Positions 44,685 to 53,701 of a DNA stretch of 64,000 bases are shown here, one piece after another. Position 1 is the stretch's first letter; every line of letters starts with the position of its first letter. The notes beneath the pieces are model-generated. The model had not been told where the DNA came from and did no database searches. It worked only from the letters and a program-made list of their open reading frames with translations. The DNA is from Dickeya oryzae (GTDB lineage: Bacteria > Pseudomonadota > Gammaproteobacteria > Enterobacterales > Enterobacteriaceae), in assembly GCF_009372235.1 (NCBI RefSeq), contig NZ_SULL01000013.1, forward strand, positions 207,292 through 271,291, read 5' to 3'. A program made the translations under genes and the position numbers.

Positions 44685-45323
44685 TTAAAAAATGAACTTC
44701 GTAAAAAAAAGTAGTGTTATAACAATTAAATATATGAATGAAAAAACAAGTAATACCTGTCTAGTTTTTTTATTTTTATTAACTATAAGGGAAGATGTTC
44801 GTTCTGCCTGATATACAATTATAGAAACGCGCTCTTCGATATTTCTCTCAATGTTTTCCATATCATTATAATTGATATTTAATGAAATATCGCCGTTATT
44901 TATTTCACTCTCTTCGCCCTTAATATCAATCCACTTTCTAAAGTTATCATAAATATATTTCTCATAAGAGGAAAATATACTTGATATTTTTTCATGGTTG
45001 TATTTATTACTTAAACCCTCCCATGCAAATACAATATGAGAACTTCTCTCATCTCTATTATTGATATCGGGATAGGTATCTTCCGAGAAAATAAAGTGTA
45101 TTTCTTTTTCGTTACTCTTTATACCAAAAGAGCTTGAGATAATAGTGGATGGGGAATATTTATTATTTTCCTGACCATTTGATTGAAAATAGCCATATGC
45201 TTTTAGTCCAAATTTTCTATCATTATAAATACAGAGGGTATCCCTACCGTTCACTGGTAAAATAACAGCAAAATTGAATGGGATATCATTCAATATCAAA
45301 GGTTCAAAAAAATTATTTTTCAT
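44685..45323 (-). CDS. Tail-anchored partner of the membrane GTPase
   Basis: A 212-residue AT-rich gene product beginning MKNNFFEPLILNDIPFNFAV and ending in one membrane helix (VLLVFSFIYLIVITLLFF), so it should be anchored by its C-terminus with the bulk in the cytoplasm. The start at 45323 is chosen over an in-frame ATG two codons upstream because AAGGAG then lies seven bases before it. It overlaps the GTPase gene by 11 bases. I do not recognise the soluble domain. Pairing suggests the two proteins act together at the membrane. Confidence 0.6.
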   Translation of the reverse strand: MKNNFFEPLILNDIPFNFAVILPVNGRDTLCIYNDRKFGLKAYGYFQSNGQENNKYSPSTIISSSFGIKSNEKEIHFIFSEDTYPDINNRDERSSHIVFAWEGLSNKYNHEKISSIFSSYEKYIYDNFRKWIDIKGEESEINNGDISLNINYNDMENIERNIEERVSIIVYQAERTSSLIVNKNKKTRQVLLVFSFIYLIVITLLFFTKFIF

Positions 45324-46152
45324 ATACATTCTCCTTAATAAAGCCGATTATATCATTTAATGCATATGTAGTACTCGAAGTATTGTCAATGGCCTCGGAA
45401 ATATATTTATTTGAATATTTAATACATTTTGTTTTTTTACCAAAAACATGGCTCCAATTAATTATAGCTTTTTTATAAAAATCCTCATACAAATCATAAT
45501 CACGAGACAAGTCAGACTTGTTTATTAAAAATAAAGTTGGGATGCCTTTATTACTTTCCTTTTCATTATATGATGAAATTAAATCCTCAATTAATTTTAC
45601 GTTTGCATTAACTCTTTTTTTATCAATGGCTTTATCCTCACTACTTTCATTATGATCCAGCAAGAAAATAATACAATCTGATGAATGCATAACGTTATTT
45701 ATCTGTATAGTACTTTCACCACTCATATCGTAGAAAAAAACATTCTTTTTATCTTCGATGTTTTTTAGCCTACCATAGACACCCTGTGTTCTTTTATTTA
45801 ATGGTTTATTATATAGAATAGTATCAATTAAAGTTGTTTTTCCCGTTCTTGATAATCCTAAAACAGCAACTATCGGGATCACACCTTTAAAATAATTTAA
45901 ATCATTATAAGAATAAATTTTATTATAATCTTTTTCCTTAAATCTTTTTTTGACATAGATAAATTGAGATTGTATGAGAACTAAAAGAACGGAAATACCC
46001 AAAATAAAATTTAGAATAAAAGCATTTTCTTTTATTAATTCTTGAACATCATTTTTTTGATAAGAATAAATAAATGCAAGCAATGTAATGATAATTGCAT
46101 ATGCCCAAGCACCTATTGATGCCATAATATTTTTTGGTTTATGCTTAAACAC
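45313..46152 (-). CDS. Membrane-anchored small GTPase
   Basis: A 279-residue protein with two membrane helices (about 13-30 and 45-67) followed by a cytoplasmic GTPase domain: P-loop GLSRTGKTT at 99-107, DMSG (G3) at 142-145, and NKSD (G4) at 211-214. The FFYDMSGES segment resembles Ras-like/TRAFAC domains. Paired membrane GTPases of this kind are known in conflict-type systems, but this pair is not one I can name. It is transcribed ahead of the tail-anchored partner gene and overlaps it. Codons are extremely AT-rich. Confidence 0.75.
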   Translation of the reverse strand: MFKHKPKNIMASIGAWAYAIIITLLAFIYSYQKNDVQELIKENAFILNFILGISVLLVLIQSQFIYVKKRFKEKDYNKIYSYNDLNYFKGVIPIVAVLGLSRTGKTTLIDTILYNKPLNKRTQGVYGRLKNIEDKKNVFFYDMSGESTIQINNVMHSSDCIIFLLDHNESSEDKAIDKKRVNANVKLIEDLISSYNEKESNKGIPTLFLINKSDLSRDYDLYEDFYKKAIINWSHVFGKKTKCIKYSNKYISEAIDNTSSTTYALNDIIGFIKENVYEK

Positions 46153-46754
46153 TTTTCCCTCTGAAATTCATTTGTAAATCAAAAAATATTTTACATCATA
46201 TTATTTTCGCCTTCAAAAAGCAAGAAATAAACAACAAATCATTACACAATGAATGCGTTTACATAAATTTATCATAAAAAACAAGTTCTGAATGGATTCA
46301 AACACTATTAATAAAGATAAAATTTTATATATCTTATAAACATGAGTTTTTGGGTCAGTACCAGAAAATGCACAGCATCATCTTTCGTTAAAAGTCCATT
46401 CATAATCTGTATATGTTTTTCTACATTATTTATTAACTACGGATTTTGATGATGTAAGATCATAACGCGGATGTCGAGAGCAATCAAACGATGACATTGG
46501 GTCTTGAAGCGTAATCCGTAAAATTATTCTATTGAAAAGTATAGAAGAAGTTACTTATGTCCCAAGCACTCCTAAAAATGAACGTTCTGAACGCGATCAC
46601 AGTTTGGTTATGATTTTACTTACGCCATCCAGAAAAAATAATACATTGAAACTAAAACCACACTACTACAGAGAATGATGACAAAATGTTCTTTTTAATT
46701 CGAAGCCAATTATGTATATTGCCAAGGTAAATTATTTTACTCAACTAAGGATTT
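46153..46754. other. AT-rich gap without clear gene
   Basis: About 600 AT-rich bases between divergent genes. No open frame with a ribosome site was seen. It should contain the promoters for the leftward GTPase operon and the rightward 46755 gene. Confidence 0.4.
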
Positions 46755-47249
46755 ATGTTGTTAACGATTACTGAAATCCAAGATGAAGCTACAAAGTTTC
46801 GAAAATTGATCGAATTCTGTGACAAAAAGAACACCAGCCTCGTTATAGATTGCTTTCCTGTCATGAGTTGTAAGCTTTCTTCGATGCTTCTTTCTTATCA
46901 TTACCTGACATTATGGCCTGAGCTTTCGATAAAGGGTGTAAGTGCTGCCACAGGTAAAAATGGTCAGATTACTCACTACTGGCTTGAGATAGATGACATT
47001 GTGATTGATATTACTGGTGACCAATATAATATTATTAATGATAAGGAGATTAATAAGAAGATTATAAACAACAGACCTTTCCCTGCCATTCATGTCGTAC
47101 ATAAAAAAGACAGCTATTTATATGAAATATTTAAAATCAAGGAAGAAGAAAATCTAACATCAGGATTTCCAACTATTGGTGAGGATTTTATTGAAGAAAT
47201 GGAACAGGGGTATGCCCAGTTAATGAATTATAAAAACATTGAAAAATAA
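46755..47249 (+). CDS. Putative papain/transglutaminase-fold protein
   Basis: A 164-residue protein with the order Cys 39 (CFPVMSCKLSSMLL), His 74 (QITHYWLEIDD) and Asp 85 or 89 (IVIDITGDQYN). A cysteine at the head of a helix, then HxWLE and a strand with VIDIT-D, is the catalytic layout of papain-like and transglutaminase-like folds, often seen in peptidases or amidases in conflict systems. No signal peptide, so it acts in the cytoplasm. The family is not named; a catalytic role is inference. Confidence 0.6.
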   Translation: MLLTITEIQDEATKFRKLIEFCDKKNTSLVIDCFPVMSCKLSSMLLSYHYLTLWPELSIKGVSAATGKNGQITHYWLEIDDIVIDITGDQYNIINDKEINKKIINNRPFPAIHVVHKKDSYLYEIFKIKEEENLTSGFPTIGEDFIEEMEQGYAQLMNYKNIEK

Positions 47250-47339
47250 CCAACCTCGAATTCATTTAGCACATTATTTAATACAATAAGCCCTGTATAA
47301 AACAGGGCCATATGAATTAAGATTATAGATTAAAACAGC

Positions 47340-47987
47340 TTACCATCTATCATTATTTCGCTTTTCAATAGCATCCCGAAAGCGCTGCTGTTCCACAATA
47401 TCCAGATTTGGATCGAATAACACACTTGATCCTTTCACAGCAATATCGACATCAATCTCTGATTGGGGAGCATAGGCTTTATGACTTTTAGGCTGCGCAT
47501 TGGCAAGAGGAATAGATGTCCCATAGTATTTTTTGTTCCCAGCACAACCGAGATAAGCCAGCAGACTGGCAAACAGGAAGCACAACGTCCATACCACATT
47601 GAATCCATTAAGCGTGTATCCGCTGCCACTCACATTTGAAAACACGCTATGAAATCTGGCGGCATAGACAATCAGGAATGATGAGAGGATAACAGCCCGA
47701 CTTTTACCTATGGTCAAATGCTTACGTATAAATTTTATCGTTGGCACCAGTGTGATCATAAACAGCCCGATAGCAGCTAACATCAGCCATAACGGGAACA
47801 ACCCATATTTTTGTGTGGTGTTCTGCGATAGCGTCACAATAGAAAGTACCAAGAAGGCGTTCAGCAGAAAAAGCCTCAGGGCCAATGATACCTTAACCTT
47901 CTTTGATATCTTCTGTAGAAACAGTACCGGGGCCAGTGATGGTATGTTCACCAGCAGAGCAATGAAAAACATCCAGATAGTGTTCAT
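47340..47987 (-). CDS. Integral membrane protein, unknown function
   Basis: A 215-residue protein with five likely membrane segments in the first 150 residues (MNTIWMFFIALLVNIPSLAP onward) and a polar C-terminal tail ending VEQQRFRDAIEKRNNDRW. AGGAAAAG precedes the start. It lies 17 bases after the lipoprotein gene on the same strand, so they form an operon. GC content is nearer to the core than that of its neighbours. Function unknown. Confidence 0.6.
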   Translation of the reverse strand: MNTIWMFFIALLVNIPSLAPVLFLQKISKKVKVSLALRLFLLNAFLVLSIVTLSQNTTQKYGLFPLWLMLAAIGLFMITLVPTIKFIRKHLTIGKSRAVILSSFLIVYAARFHSVFSNVSGSGYTLNGFNVVWTLCFLFASLLAYLGCAGNKKYYGTSIPLANAQPKSHKAYAPQSEIDVDIAVKGSSVLFDPNLDIVEQQRFRDAIEKRNNDRW

Positions 47988-48004
47988 AGCTTCTTTTCCT
48001 GAAA

Positions 48005-48559
48005 TTACTGTGCTGACCAGCCGTTATTGGTTTTCACCAGAACAGTTTTAGTTTCTTCGGGTGCAGCCATCCCCTTGACGCCAGAAAAGGCTTTCTTATC
48101 CACCCAGCCCGGTACACCATCCAGTTTCCACGTATAGGTCACTTGCGTCATTTTAACGCCATTACCTTCGCTGGGTTCGGTCCAGCTTTTAACCTCAGCA
48201 ACAGCACGATGGCCCACACAGGCACCGTCTTTGCGATCCCAGAACTCAACTTCCTGACCTTTATCGGTAATTTCCAGAACATCAACACTGTTAAACCCGT
48301 CAGATTCTTGCGAAACCTTTAACAACCCCTGTTCAACAAGCCCTTTAAGGATTTCATCACTGGCACTGTATCCGGCAGAGCGGAAACCACGGTTCACCCG
48401 TCTGGGGAAACCTTTATTGAATACAACATCATTGTCATTGAGTGAGTAGCACACTTTGGACGATGATATTTTTGCGTTGATAGCCTTCTCAAAGTCGCCT
48501 TTCTCACCACATCCCGCCAGAACCAGTGCCGTGCCAGCAACGAGCAAAATCTTCTTCAT
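48005..48559 (-). CDS. Lipoprotein, unknown function
   Basis: A 184-residue protein with a type II signal peptide and lipobox LAGC at residues 14-17 (MKKILLVAGTALVLAGCGEK). The residue after the lipid cysteine is Gly, so outer-membrane sorting is expected. The mature part has a predicted globular fold with two further cysteines that could form a disulfide. It is co-directional with the downstream membrane protein gene. Similar lipoproteins of unknown role occur on plasmids and integrative elements. Confidence 0.7.
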   Translation of the reverse strand: MKKILLVAGTALVLAGCGEKGDFEKAINAKISSSKVCYSLNDNDVVFNKGFPRRVNRGFRSAGYSASDEILKGLVEQGLLKVSQESDGFNSVDVLEITDKGQEVEFWDRKDGACVGHRAVAEVKSWTEPSEGNGVKMTQVTYTWKLDGVPGWVDKKAFSGVKGMAAPEETKTVLVKTNNGWSAQ

Positions 48560-49232
48560 CTACTTATCCATCCTGATAATCAAAAACGCTGTCATTTAAG
48601 GGAGGCGACTGTTTACCGGTATCCGTTACAGCTTGTTCTGACAGACACATAAGAACAAAGCCACCTCATTAACCAATTGATAGCTTTCAATTATTTCTGC
48701 TGGCCGTCATATCGTTTGTAACGATCAAAACTGAAACAATGATAGACATTAACTATCATAACTTGCATATTCGATCGATTAAAACAATTAAAATACCGAT
48801 CGATAAACCTATTTTAATCGCTATTATCTATCAATATGTAATTATTGATCTGATATACCGATCATTTTGCTTGCCATACCTGACGCTGATAGATAGAGTT
48901 AAACAGAGGCTCATAAAGCGATTTGCCACGTACTTCAGGCTCAGTAAAAGCCAAAGCCTTTCAGATTGTAAGAAACGCACTACAGGCTGTTTTATGGGGC
49001 AGGAATGGCTGTTATGCACATCAGGGGAAATACACAGGCAAGGTTTCATATGGAATAACGTGATAATCACTTAATTTACCCGATTACTCGTTCACCTAAT
49101 GCTTTTCCATTTTTCTGTGGAGGCACATGTTCGCCAGTAATCAATGAAACAGGCTTGTGGTGGTCTACAACCAACACGATTTTTAATCTCCTTCATACTA
49201 CTTTTTTATTGTTATGTTTTATCGGAGTTAAT
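48560..49232. other. Gap between divergent lipoprotein genes
   Basis: About 670 bases without a convincing gene. A motif cgatcgat/atcgatcg-like runs through 48755-48830 (several GATCGAT and CGATCG words) in a very AT-rich background; it may be a regulatory or decayed segment. Confidence 0.35.
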
Positions 49233-49610
49233 ATGAAAAAACTGCTTATTGCGGCACTGGTGATCCTGCCTCTTTCCGCCTGCACGACTTATGGTAATAA
49301 ATCCCTGAAAAACGAAACCCAACAGACCGTTAAAACCAAAATCGTTAAAGGGAAAACTACGCAGCAGGAAATCTTGGCTGCATTCGGGGAGCCGCAAACA
49401 CGCGCCAGCAATGATGGTCAGGAAATGTGGTCCTACTCCAGTATGTCAGGTGAGAGTCAGATATCGAACTACGTTCCCGGTCTGGCCCTGCTGAAGAACA
49501 GCAACACCGCTCATATGAACTCCCTTGAAATCTGGTTTAAAGGGAATGTTGTTGACCGATATAATTTCAGTCAGACAGCAAGTAAGGTTTCGCGTGGGTT
49601 GTTGGATTAG
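49233..49610 (+). CDS. BamE/SmpA-like small lipoprotein
   Basis: A 125-residue protein with lipobox LSAC (MKKLLIAALVILPLSACTTY) and a BamE-type domain: KGKTTQQEILAAFGEPQTRA then EMWSYSS. BamE helps outer-membrane protein assembly, but single-domain homologues on mobile elements are of unknown role. GGAG lies five bases before the ATG at 49233; the open frame upstream lacks any homology. Confidence 0.75.
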   Translation: MKKLLIAALVILPLSACTTYGNKSLKNETQQTVKTKIVKGKTTQQEILAAFGEPQTRASNDGQEMWSYSSMSGESQISNYVPGLALLKNSNTAHMNSLEIWFKGNVVDRYNFSQTASKVSRGLLD

Positions 49611-49654
49611 TAATATACTCCCCTCACACTAGAGGGGAGATTTATTGATAACAT

Positions 49655-51619
49655 TCATTTAGAGAAGAAATCTTTTATTTTTATGACCCATTGATCCTCC
49701 TGTCTAACTACAATTTTACTAGGGTCTTTGGTGTATTCTTCAGCAATGAGTTTTTTAAGCTTGGCACTTGATAGATAATCACTAAAATCTTTTATTTTTT
49801 CATGGGATGCTTTTGTTTTTCTTTTTAGAAAACTCATTCCATTACTTATGTTAGTGAATTTAACATCTTTATTCAAATTATATAGACCCATAAAACCTTG
49901 TAAGGTACTATCATTTATAGAAAGATTAGTTAATGATGCAAACATGAGTTCAGGATCTAAAAAATCCTCTATTTCTGTATTTGTCGCATCAGGGGATGCA
50001 ATACTTACAATATCGGAACTATCATCACAAATAGACAACCGAAAGAACCCAAGTTTTCCTTTGTATTTATTTAAAGAATAACCATCTACCTTGATTATGT
50101 TTTTTGTATCAGTATCAATCAGGCACATTACCTTTCCTTTAATTTGTTTATTCTCTTCATTATCAGAAAATGGCACATGCAAGAAATCGAATATTTTCTT
50201 TATATTCCCACAACCATTGAAGGGAAGGATAAATAGGTTCGGTATCGTATCTTTTAAAAAAGACTTAAGATATAAATAATCCTCACTCCCTTCACAAAAA
50301 ATCCAGTTGTATTCATTTTTCTTTAATAAACTTAACATAGATGCCATTAGATCAAAATAGCTTCTAATCTCAATGGAATTAGGAAAAGCTCTTCTACTCT
50401 CTTGAATGTTTACTAATGGGAATGCATCTATTTTAACATTGCCATTATCTTTATGTATATAATGTAAAGATGCATGCATAGGTCTCAATACTAAACCATA
50501 CCAGTGTGTTGTAATAAATATTTGTTTGTTGTATTTTTCAGATAAATTAATCAAGCTTGAAAACTGCTCAAATCTATGGGCTGACTCTAAAGACACCTCT
50601 GGCTCATCAATAGCTAAAATTACTTCTTTATTTTTTGGAGACTCTGTAGAAAGGAGTGCAGTTGCAATATCAATCAATGCAATACGTTGTTCCCCAGAGC
50701 TTAAATTTTTAATATTTTTAGAGTTTTTTGATAATGGTCTATAAGAAAAATATTTTAAAAAAATTGAATCCAAAATATCTGTTGGCTTAATAGGTCTTTT
50801 GATGGCCCCTTTATATTCAAATTTGTAACCTTCTGGTATTTTTTTATTAATATCATCTATATACAAATCTAGTTTATTATTAATAATGTCAATGACGCTA
50901 TGTTTTTTCGCATTTTTTTTCCCATCATTTAATGGATGACTTACGGGCAGGAGGTGCTCTTTATTAGATAAAAGATTTCTAATTTCATCTGAAATTTCTC
51001 TATCCATCATGCCTTGCATTTCATTTGCTTGAAGAGATAGTATATCACTAGTTTTATTTTCCACAGGAAGATACACAAATTTGTAACGCTCTAGCAATTT
51101 TTTGAATATAGAATTTATTTTATCTCTAGAGACTCCATCTTTTTTTGTTGCATCAGCTATTTTTCTATGAAAAGTACTCGTGAGTAAAATATTTCCTTCA
51201 AAATTCTTACCAATCGCCAAGAGATAATACTCATCAGGTGGATACCAACCCCTAAGGCTATCTCTATATGAAATAAATTTCTTAACAAAGTCAGCAGTTG
51301 ATACATCAAGAAAATTATAGTTCCAAAAATAATGAGAAATTCTTTCCATCTGTTGAACATCATCGTTCAGCCATTCATTCTTTTTTATCAAAAACAAAGG
51401 GAAAATATTAACGCGATCTTTGTTTTGACCAATTGAATATGCCCACTCCTTGCTATCAATGTTATTCATTAAACAGTTTATGCTTTCTAAAATGGCAGAT
51501 TTACCTGCGCCGTTATCACCTGCAAAAATAGTCATCCTATCATTTTCAGACGTCCAGAATGGGATGAAGTTTATGTTTTCATAATTTTTGAAGTTACGTA
51601 GAAACAACCCCGAGATCAT
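49655..51619 (-). CDS. AAA (ABC-type) ATPase fused to a TOPRIM/DUF4435-like nuclease domain
   Basis: A 654-residue protein. The N-terminal half is a RecF/SMC-type ATPase: Walker A GDNGAGKS at 34-41, signature NLSSGEQR near 306, Walker B VILAIDEPEVSLES near 335 and switch His in ITTHW. From about residue 438 it has CEGSEDYLYL and near 498 CLIDTDT, the Glu and DxD of a TOPRIM-like fold. This is the architecture of OLD-family nucleases and of the fused form of the PARIS anti-phage ATPase/TOPRIM pair. A defence role is likely by family; which family needs a profile search. Confidence 0.75.
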   Translation of the reverse strand: MISGLFLRNFKNYENINFIPFWTSENDRMTIFAGDNGAGKSAILESINCLMNNIDSKEWAYSIGQNKDRVNIFPLFLIKKNEWLNDDVQQMERISHYFWNYNFLDVSTADFVKKFISYRDSLRGWYPPDEYYLLAIGKNFEGNILLTSTFHRKIADATKKDGVSRDKINSIFKKLLERYKFVYLPVENKTSDILSLQANEMQGMMDREISDEIRNLLSNKEHLLPVSHPLNDGKKNAKKHSVIDIINNKLDLYIDDINKKIPEGYKFEYKGAIKRPIKPTDILDSIFLKYFSYRPLSKNSKNIKNLSSGEQRIALIDIATALLSTESPKNKEVILAIDEPEVSLESAHRFEQFSSLINLSEKYNKQIFITTHWYGLVLRPMHASLHYIHKDNGNVKIDAFPLVNIQESRRAFPNSIEIRSYFDLMASMLSLLKKNEYNWIFCEGSEDYLYLKSFLKDTIPNLFILPFNGCGNIKKIFDFLHVPFSDNEENKQIKGKVMCLIDTDTKNIIKVDGYSLNKYKGKLGFFRLSICDDSSDIVSIASPDATNTEIEDFLDPELMFASLTNLSINDSTLQGFMGLYNLNKDVKFTNISNGMSFLKRKTKASHEKIKDFSDYLSSAKLKKLIAEEYTKDPSKIVVRQEDQWVIKIKDFFSK

Positions 51620-51758
51620 TAAATCATCCTTTAAAAAATTAAATAAACATTTATCTATAACGTAATAAATACATTATTTTTATCATTAAAATTAATTAAA
51701 TTGAAGTAATAAAAATGGTTATTCTAAAAAAAACTTTTCCCATTTTGTATATGAATTT

Positions 51759-52463
51759 TTAGTATATGGGGTTATTTTTAAAAGATATGTACATCACAAC
51801 AGCGATCTTAAGCCTATCAACAGCCTGAGATAACGCCTCATAGTGATCGCCCTCAAGTTCATGCTCGAACTCACCGTTCCTGAACATTACCACATAGCCA
51901 TTGGTCAGATCTCGCATAGAGGCAAGGTTTATCGGCTCGATAGCTATTCTGATATCAGTACCTTTGTATTCCACAACTGGATAGCCCATATCGGTGTGAA
52001 GTACGATACCGCCAGAGGCTTCCAGTTCAGATAAGAAGACATCTTCTGTTATGGCTTCACGCAGATCCTGTAGGCCAAGTGCATTCATCAATGCGGGTTC
52101 ATCTGAGGTATTGGCTTTCACTCTGCGACAGTAATAATAATCATCCAAAACACTAACGGGCGTGTTGGGATGCTGACTGTTGTAGGTTTTGGTCTCTGAT
52201 ATCAGAGATTTTATTGTTTTTTCGCTAACTTGGCTGAGTTCTGAAATCAGTCTCCCAAATACATTTACCATACGTTCTTTATCATGTTCATTTGCAGATT
52301 CTGACAGGAAGAAAAAATCGTAATCTTTTACATAGATTTTATTGCCGTTTTCTAAGATAAGTTTTATCCCGTGTTTGTTTTCTTCAATGTCTTTAACCAT
52401 ACAGGTCATAAATGGTACGTTTTTGTTAGCGTGAAATAGCGTAATGATTTTAATATTATTCAT
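51759..52463 (-). CDS. Hypothetical protein
   Basis: A 234-residue soluble acidic protein beginning MNNIKIITLFHANKNVPFMT. Residues 1-60 form a strand-rich part (LILENGNKIYVKDYDFFFLS), residues 60-180 are mixed, and the end is helical. It is 140 bases upstream of the ATPase-TOPRIM gene on the same strand and may share its transcript. I cannot assign a family. Confidence 0.55.
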   Translation of the reverse strand: MNNIKIITLFHANKNVPFMTCMVKDIEENKHGIKLILENGNKIYVKDYDFFFLSESANEHDKERMVNVFGRLISELSQVSEKTIKSLISETKTYNSQHPNTPVSVLDDYYYCRRVKANTSDEPALMNALGLQDLREAITEDVFLSELEASGGIVLHTDMGYPVVEYKGTDIRIAIEPINLASMRDLTNGYVVMFRNGEFEHELEGDHYEALSQAVDRLKIAVVMYISFKNNPIY

Positions 52464-52760
52464 CCTTTGATTTTCCTTTTTGTTTTATTTTTTAATACCA
52501 TATTTATTTTATGAAAATCAAATTTAACTTTTGGACAACAACGTTTTTCTTATTATTTTAATCTTCTTTTGAAAAAAATATTTATCTTATGAGCTAACGC
52601 TCATGTGCTGTCGAAAACGATAAACCCGTTTTCATGAGCACGGCTACGCCCTAACTCTGAAATATATATTTCTATTTTTATGAGGTGATTTTTCAATATT
52701 GATAGTAAATAGAGGGAAAACTGTTTCCAGATCACTCCATCATAAAATAAGAAATTGATC

Positions 52761-52776
52761 CTATGTTTAAACATAG
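52761..52776. repeat. Isolated copy of the CTATGTT palindrome
   Basis: CTATGTTTAAACATAG, a perfect 16-base palindrome of the same family as the four at 53494-53577, lies about 730 bases upstream of that cluster. Confidence 0.75.
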
Positions 52777-52792
52777 AATTACCGCGATAACA

Positions 52793-53344
52793 TATAGCAT
52801 TTGCTCTTAAACGTATAGGAAAACTATATTTAGAGAAGCAGCGCTTCGTGATTGTCCGAAACAATCACATTGCTGGAACAGGGCTTGTCCCTGTTAATGA
52901 TGGATTTATCCATAAAAAATCTCGGCGATAGCCGATAAAGCAGAAATAGTATGATTAATATTACGACTTCATGGACGGTTTAGTTTTTACGATATTATAT
53001 ATACCAGATTTACCCTATACTTAATTAAAAATTCATATTGAAAAACAAATCCTTTCTTATGAGCTTTCGCTCACGGCTTCGCCCTTTGTCAGTATATTAA
53101 CTAGAAATTCATCAAGGCTATAGCATTTGCTCTTAAACGTATAGGAAAACTATATTCAAAGAAGCAGCACTTCGTGATTGTCCGAAACAATCACATTGCT
53201 GAAACAGGGCTTGTCCCTGTTAATGATGGATTTATCCATAAAGAATTGCGGCGACAGCCGCCAATAAAATAAAGGTAAAACAATTGCAGTATTCCTAAGA
53301 TGCCAGCAGCGCTCCGTGATTGTACGAAACAATCACATCGCTGA
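52793..53344 (+). repeat. 124-bp direct duplication of a hairpin-rich block, with a third partial copy
   Basis: Bases 52793-52916 recur at 53119-53242 with about four differences in 124. A third partial copy covers 53305-53344. Each unit contains hairpins such as GTGATTGT/ACAATCAC and ACAGGG/CCCTGT, followed by TCGGC/GCCGA or GGCG/CGCC. The flanking stretches (52594-52650, 53056-53085) hold related TGAGC/GCTCA hairpins. No coding frame is shared. This looks like a structured plasmid-type origin or a repeated regulatory RNA block. Confidence 0.8.
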
Positions 53345-53492
53345 AAATTAGCATCAAGAAAACCGCATATTTTCACGTAAAACTCTCTTTACATAAGAAA
53401 AAAGGAAAGCTGGACTCTCTTAACTTCTTACTAATTATTTAATTATAAGCACGGTCCCAGCCCAATAAAATCAAGGCTTCACACCTTTTTTT

Positions 53493-53577
53493 GCTATGTT
53501 CAAACATAGCAGATACCTATGTGCGCACATAGATCCGTCCTATGTTCGAACATAGCAAGATCTATGTTTGAACATAG
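53493..53577. repeat. Cluster of four CTATGTTYRAACATAG palindromes
   Basis: CTATGTTCAAACATAG (53494-53509), CTATGTGCGCACATAG (53517-53532), CTATGTTCGAACATAG (53540-53555) and CTATGTTTGAACATAG (53562-53577) lie with centres 23, 23 and 22 bases apart, about two helical turns, so a protein could bind all four on one face of the DNA. The cluster ends 125 bases before the RepL-like gene and probably is its operator, an iteron array, or both. Confidence 0.88.
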
Positions 53578-53701
53578 GTTTTTTAACATATAGCAATATC
53601 ATAATAATAAAACTCCTATTTTATTTATAGTTTAACTATTGACTTTTATATTTCTGCATAGTATTAAAAATAACAGAATAAAAACTATAAGAGAGAATAA
53701 T

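Noticed and set aside
48739..49074. 111-codon frame in the gap between lipoprotein genes
   Set aside because: Composition reads like non-coding AT-rich DNA with no ribosome site or domain pattern.
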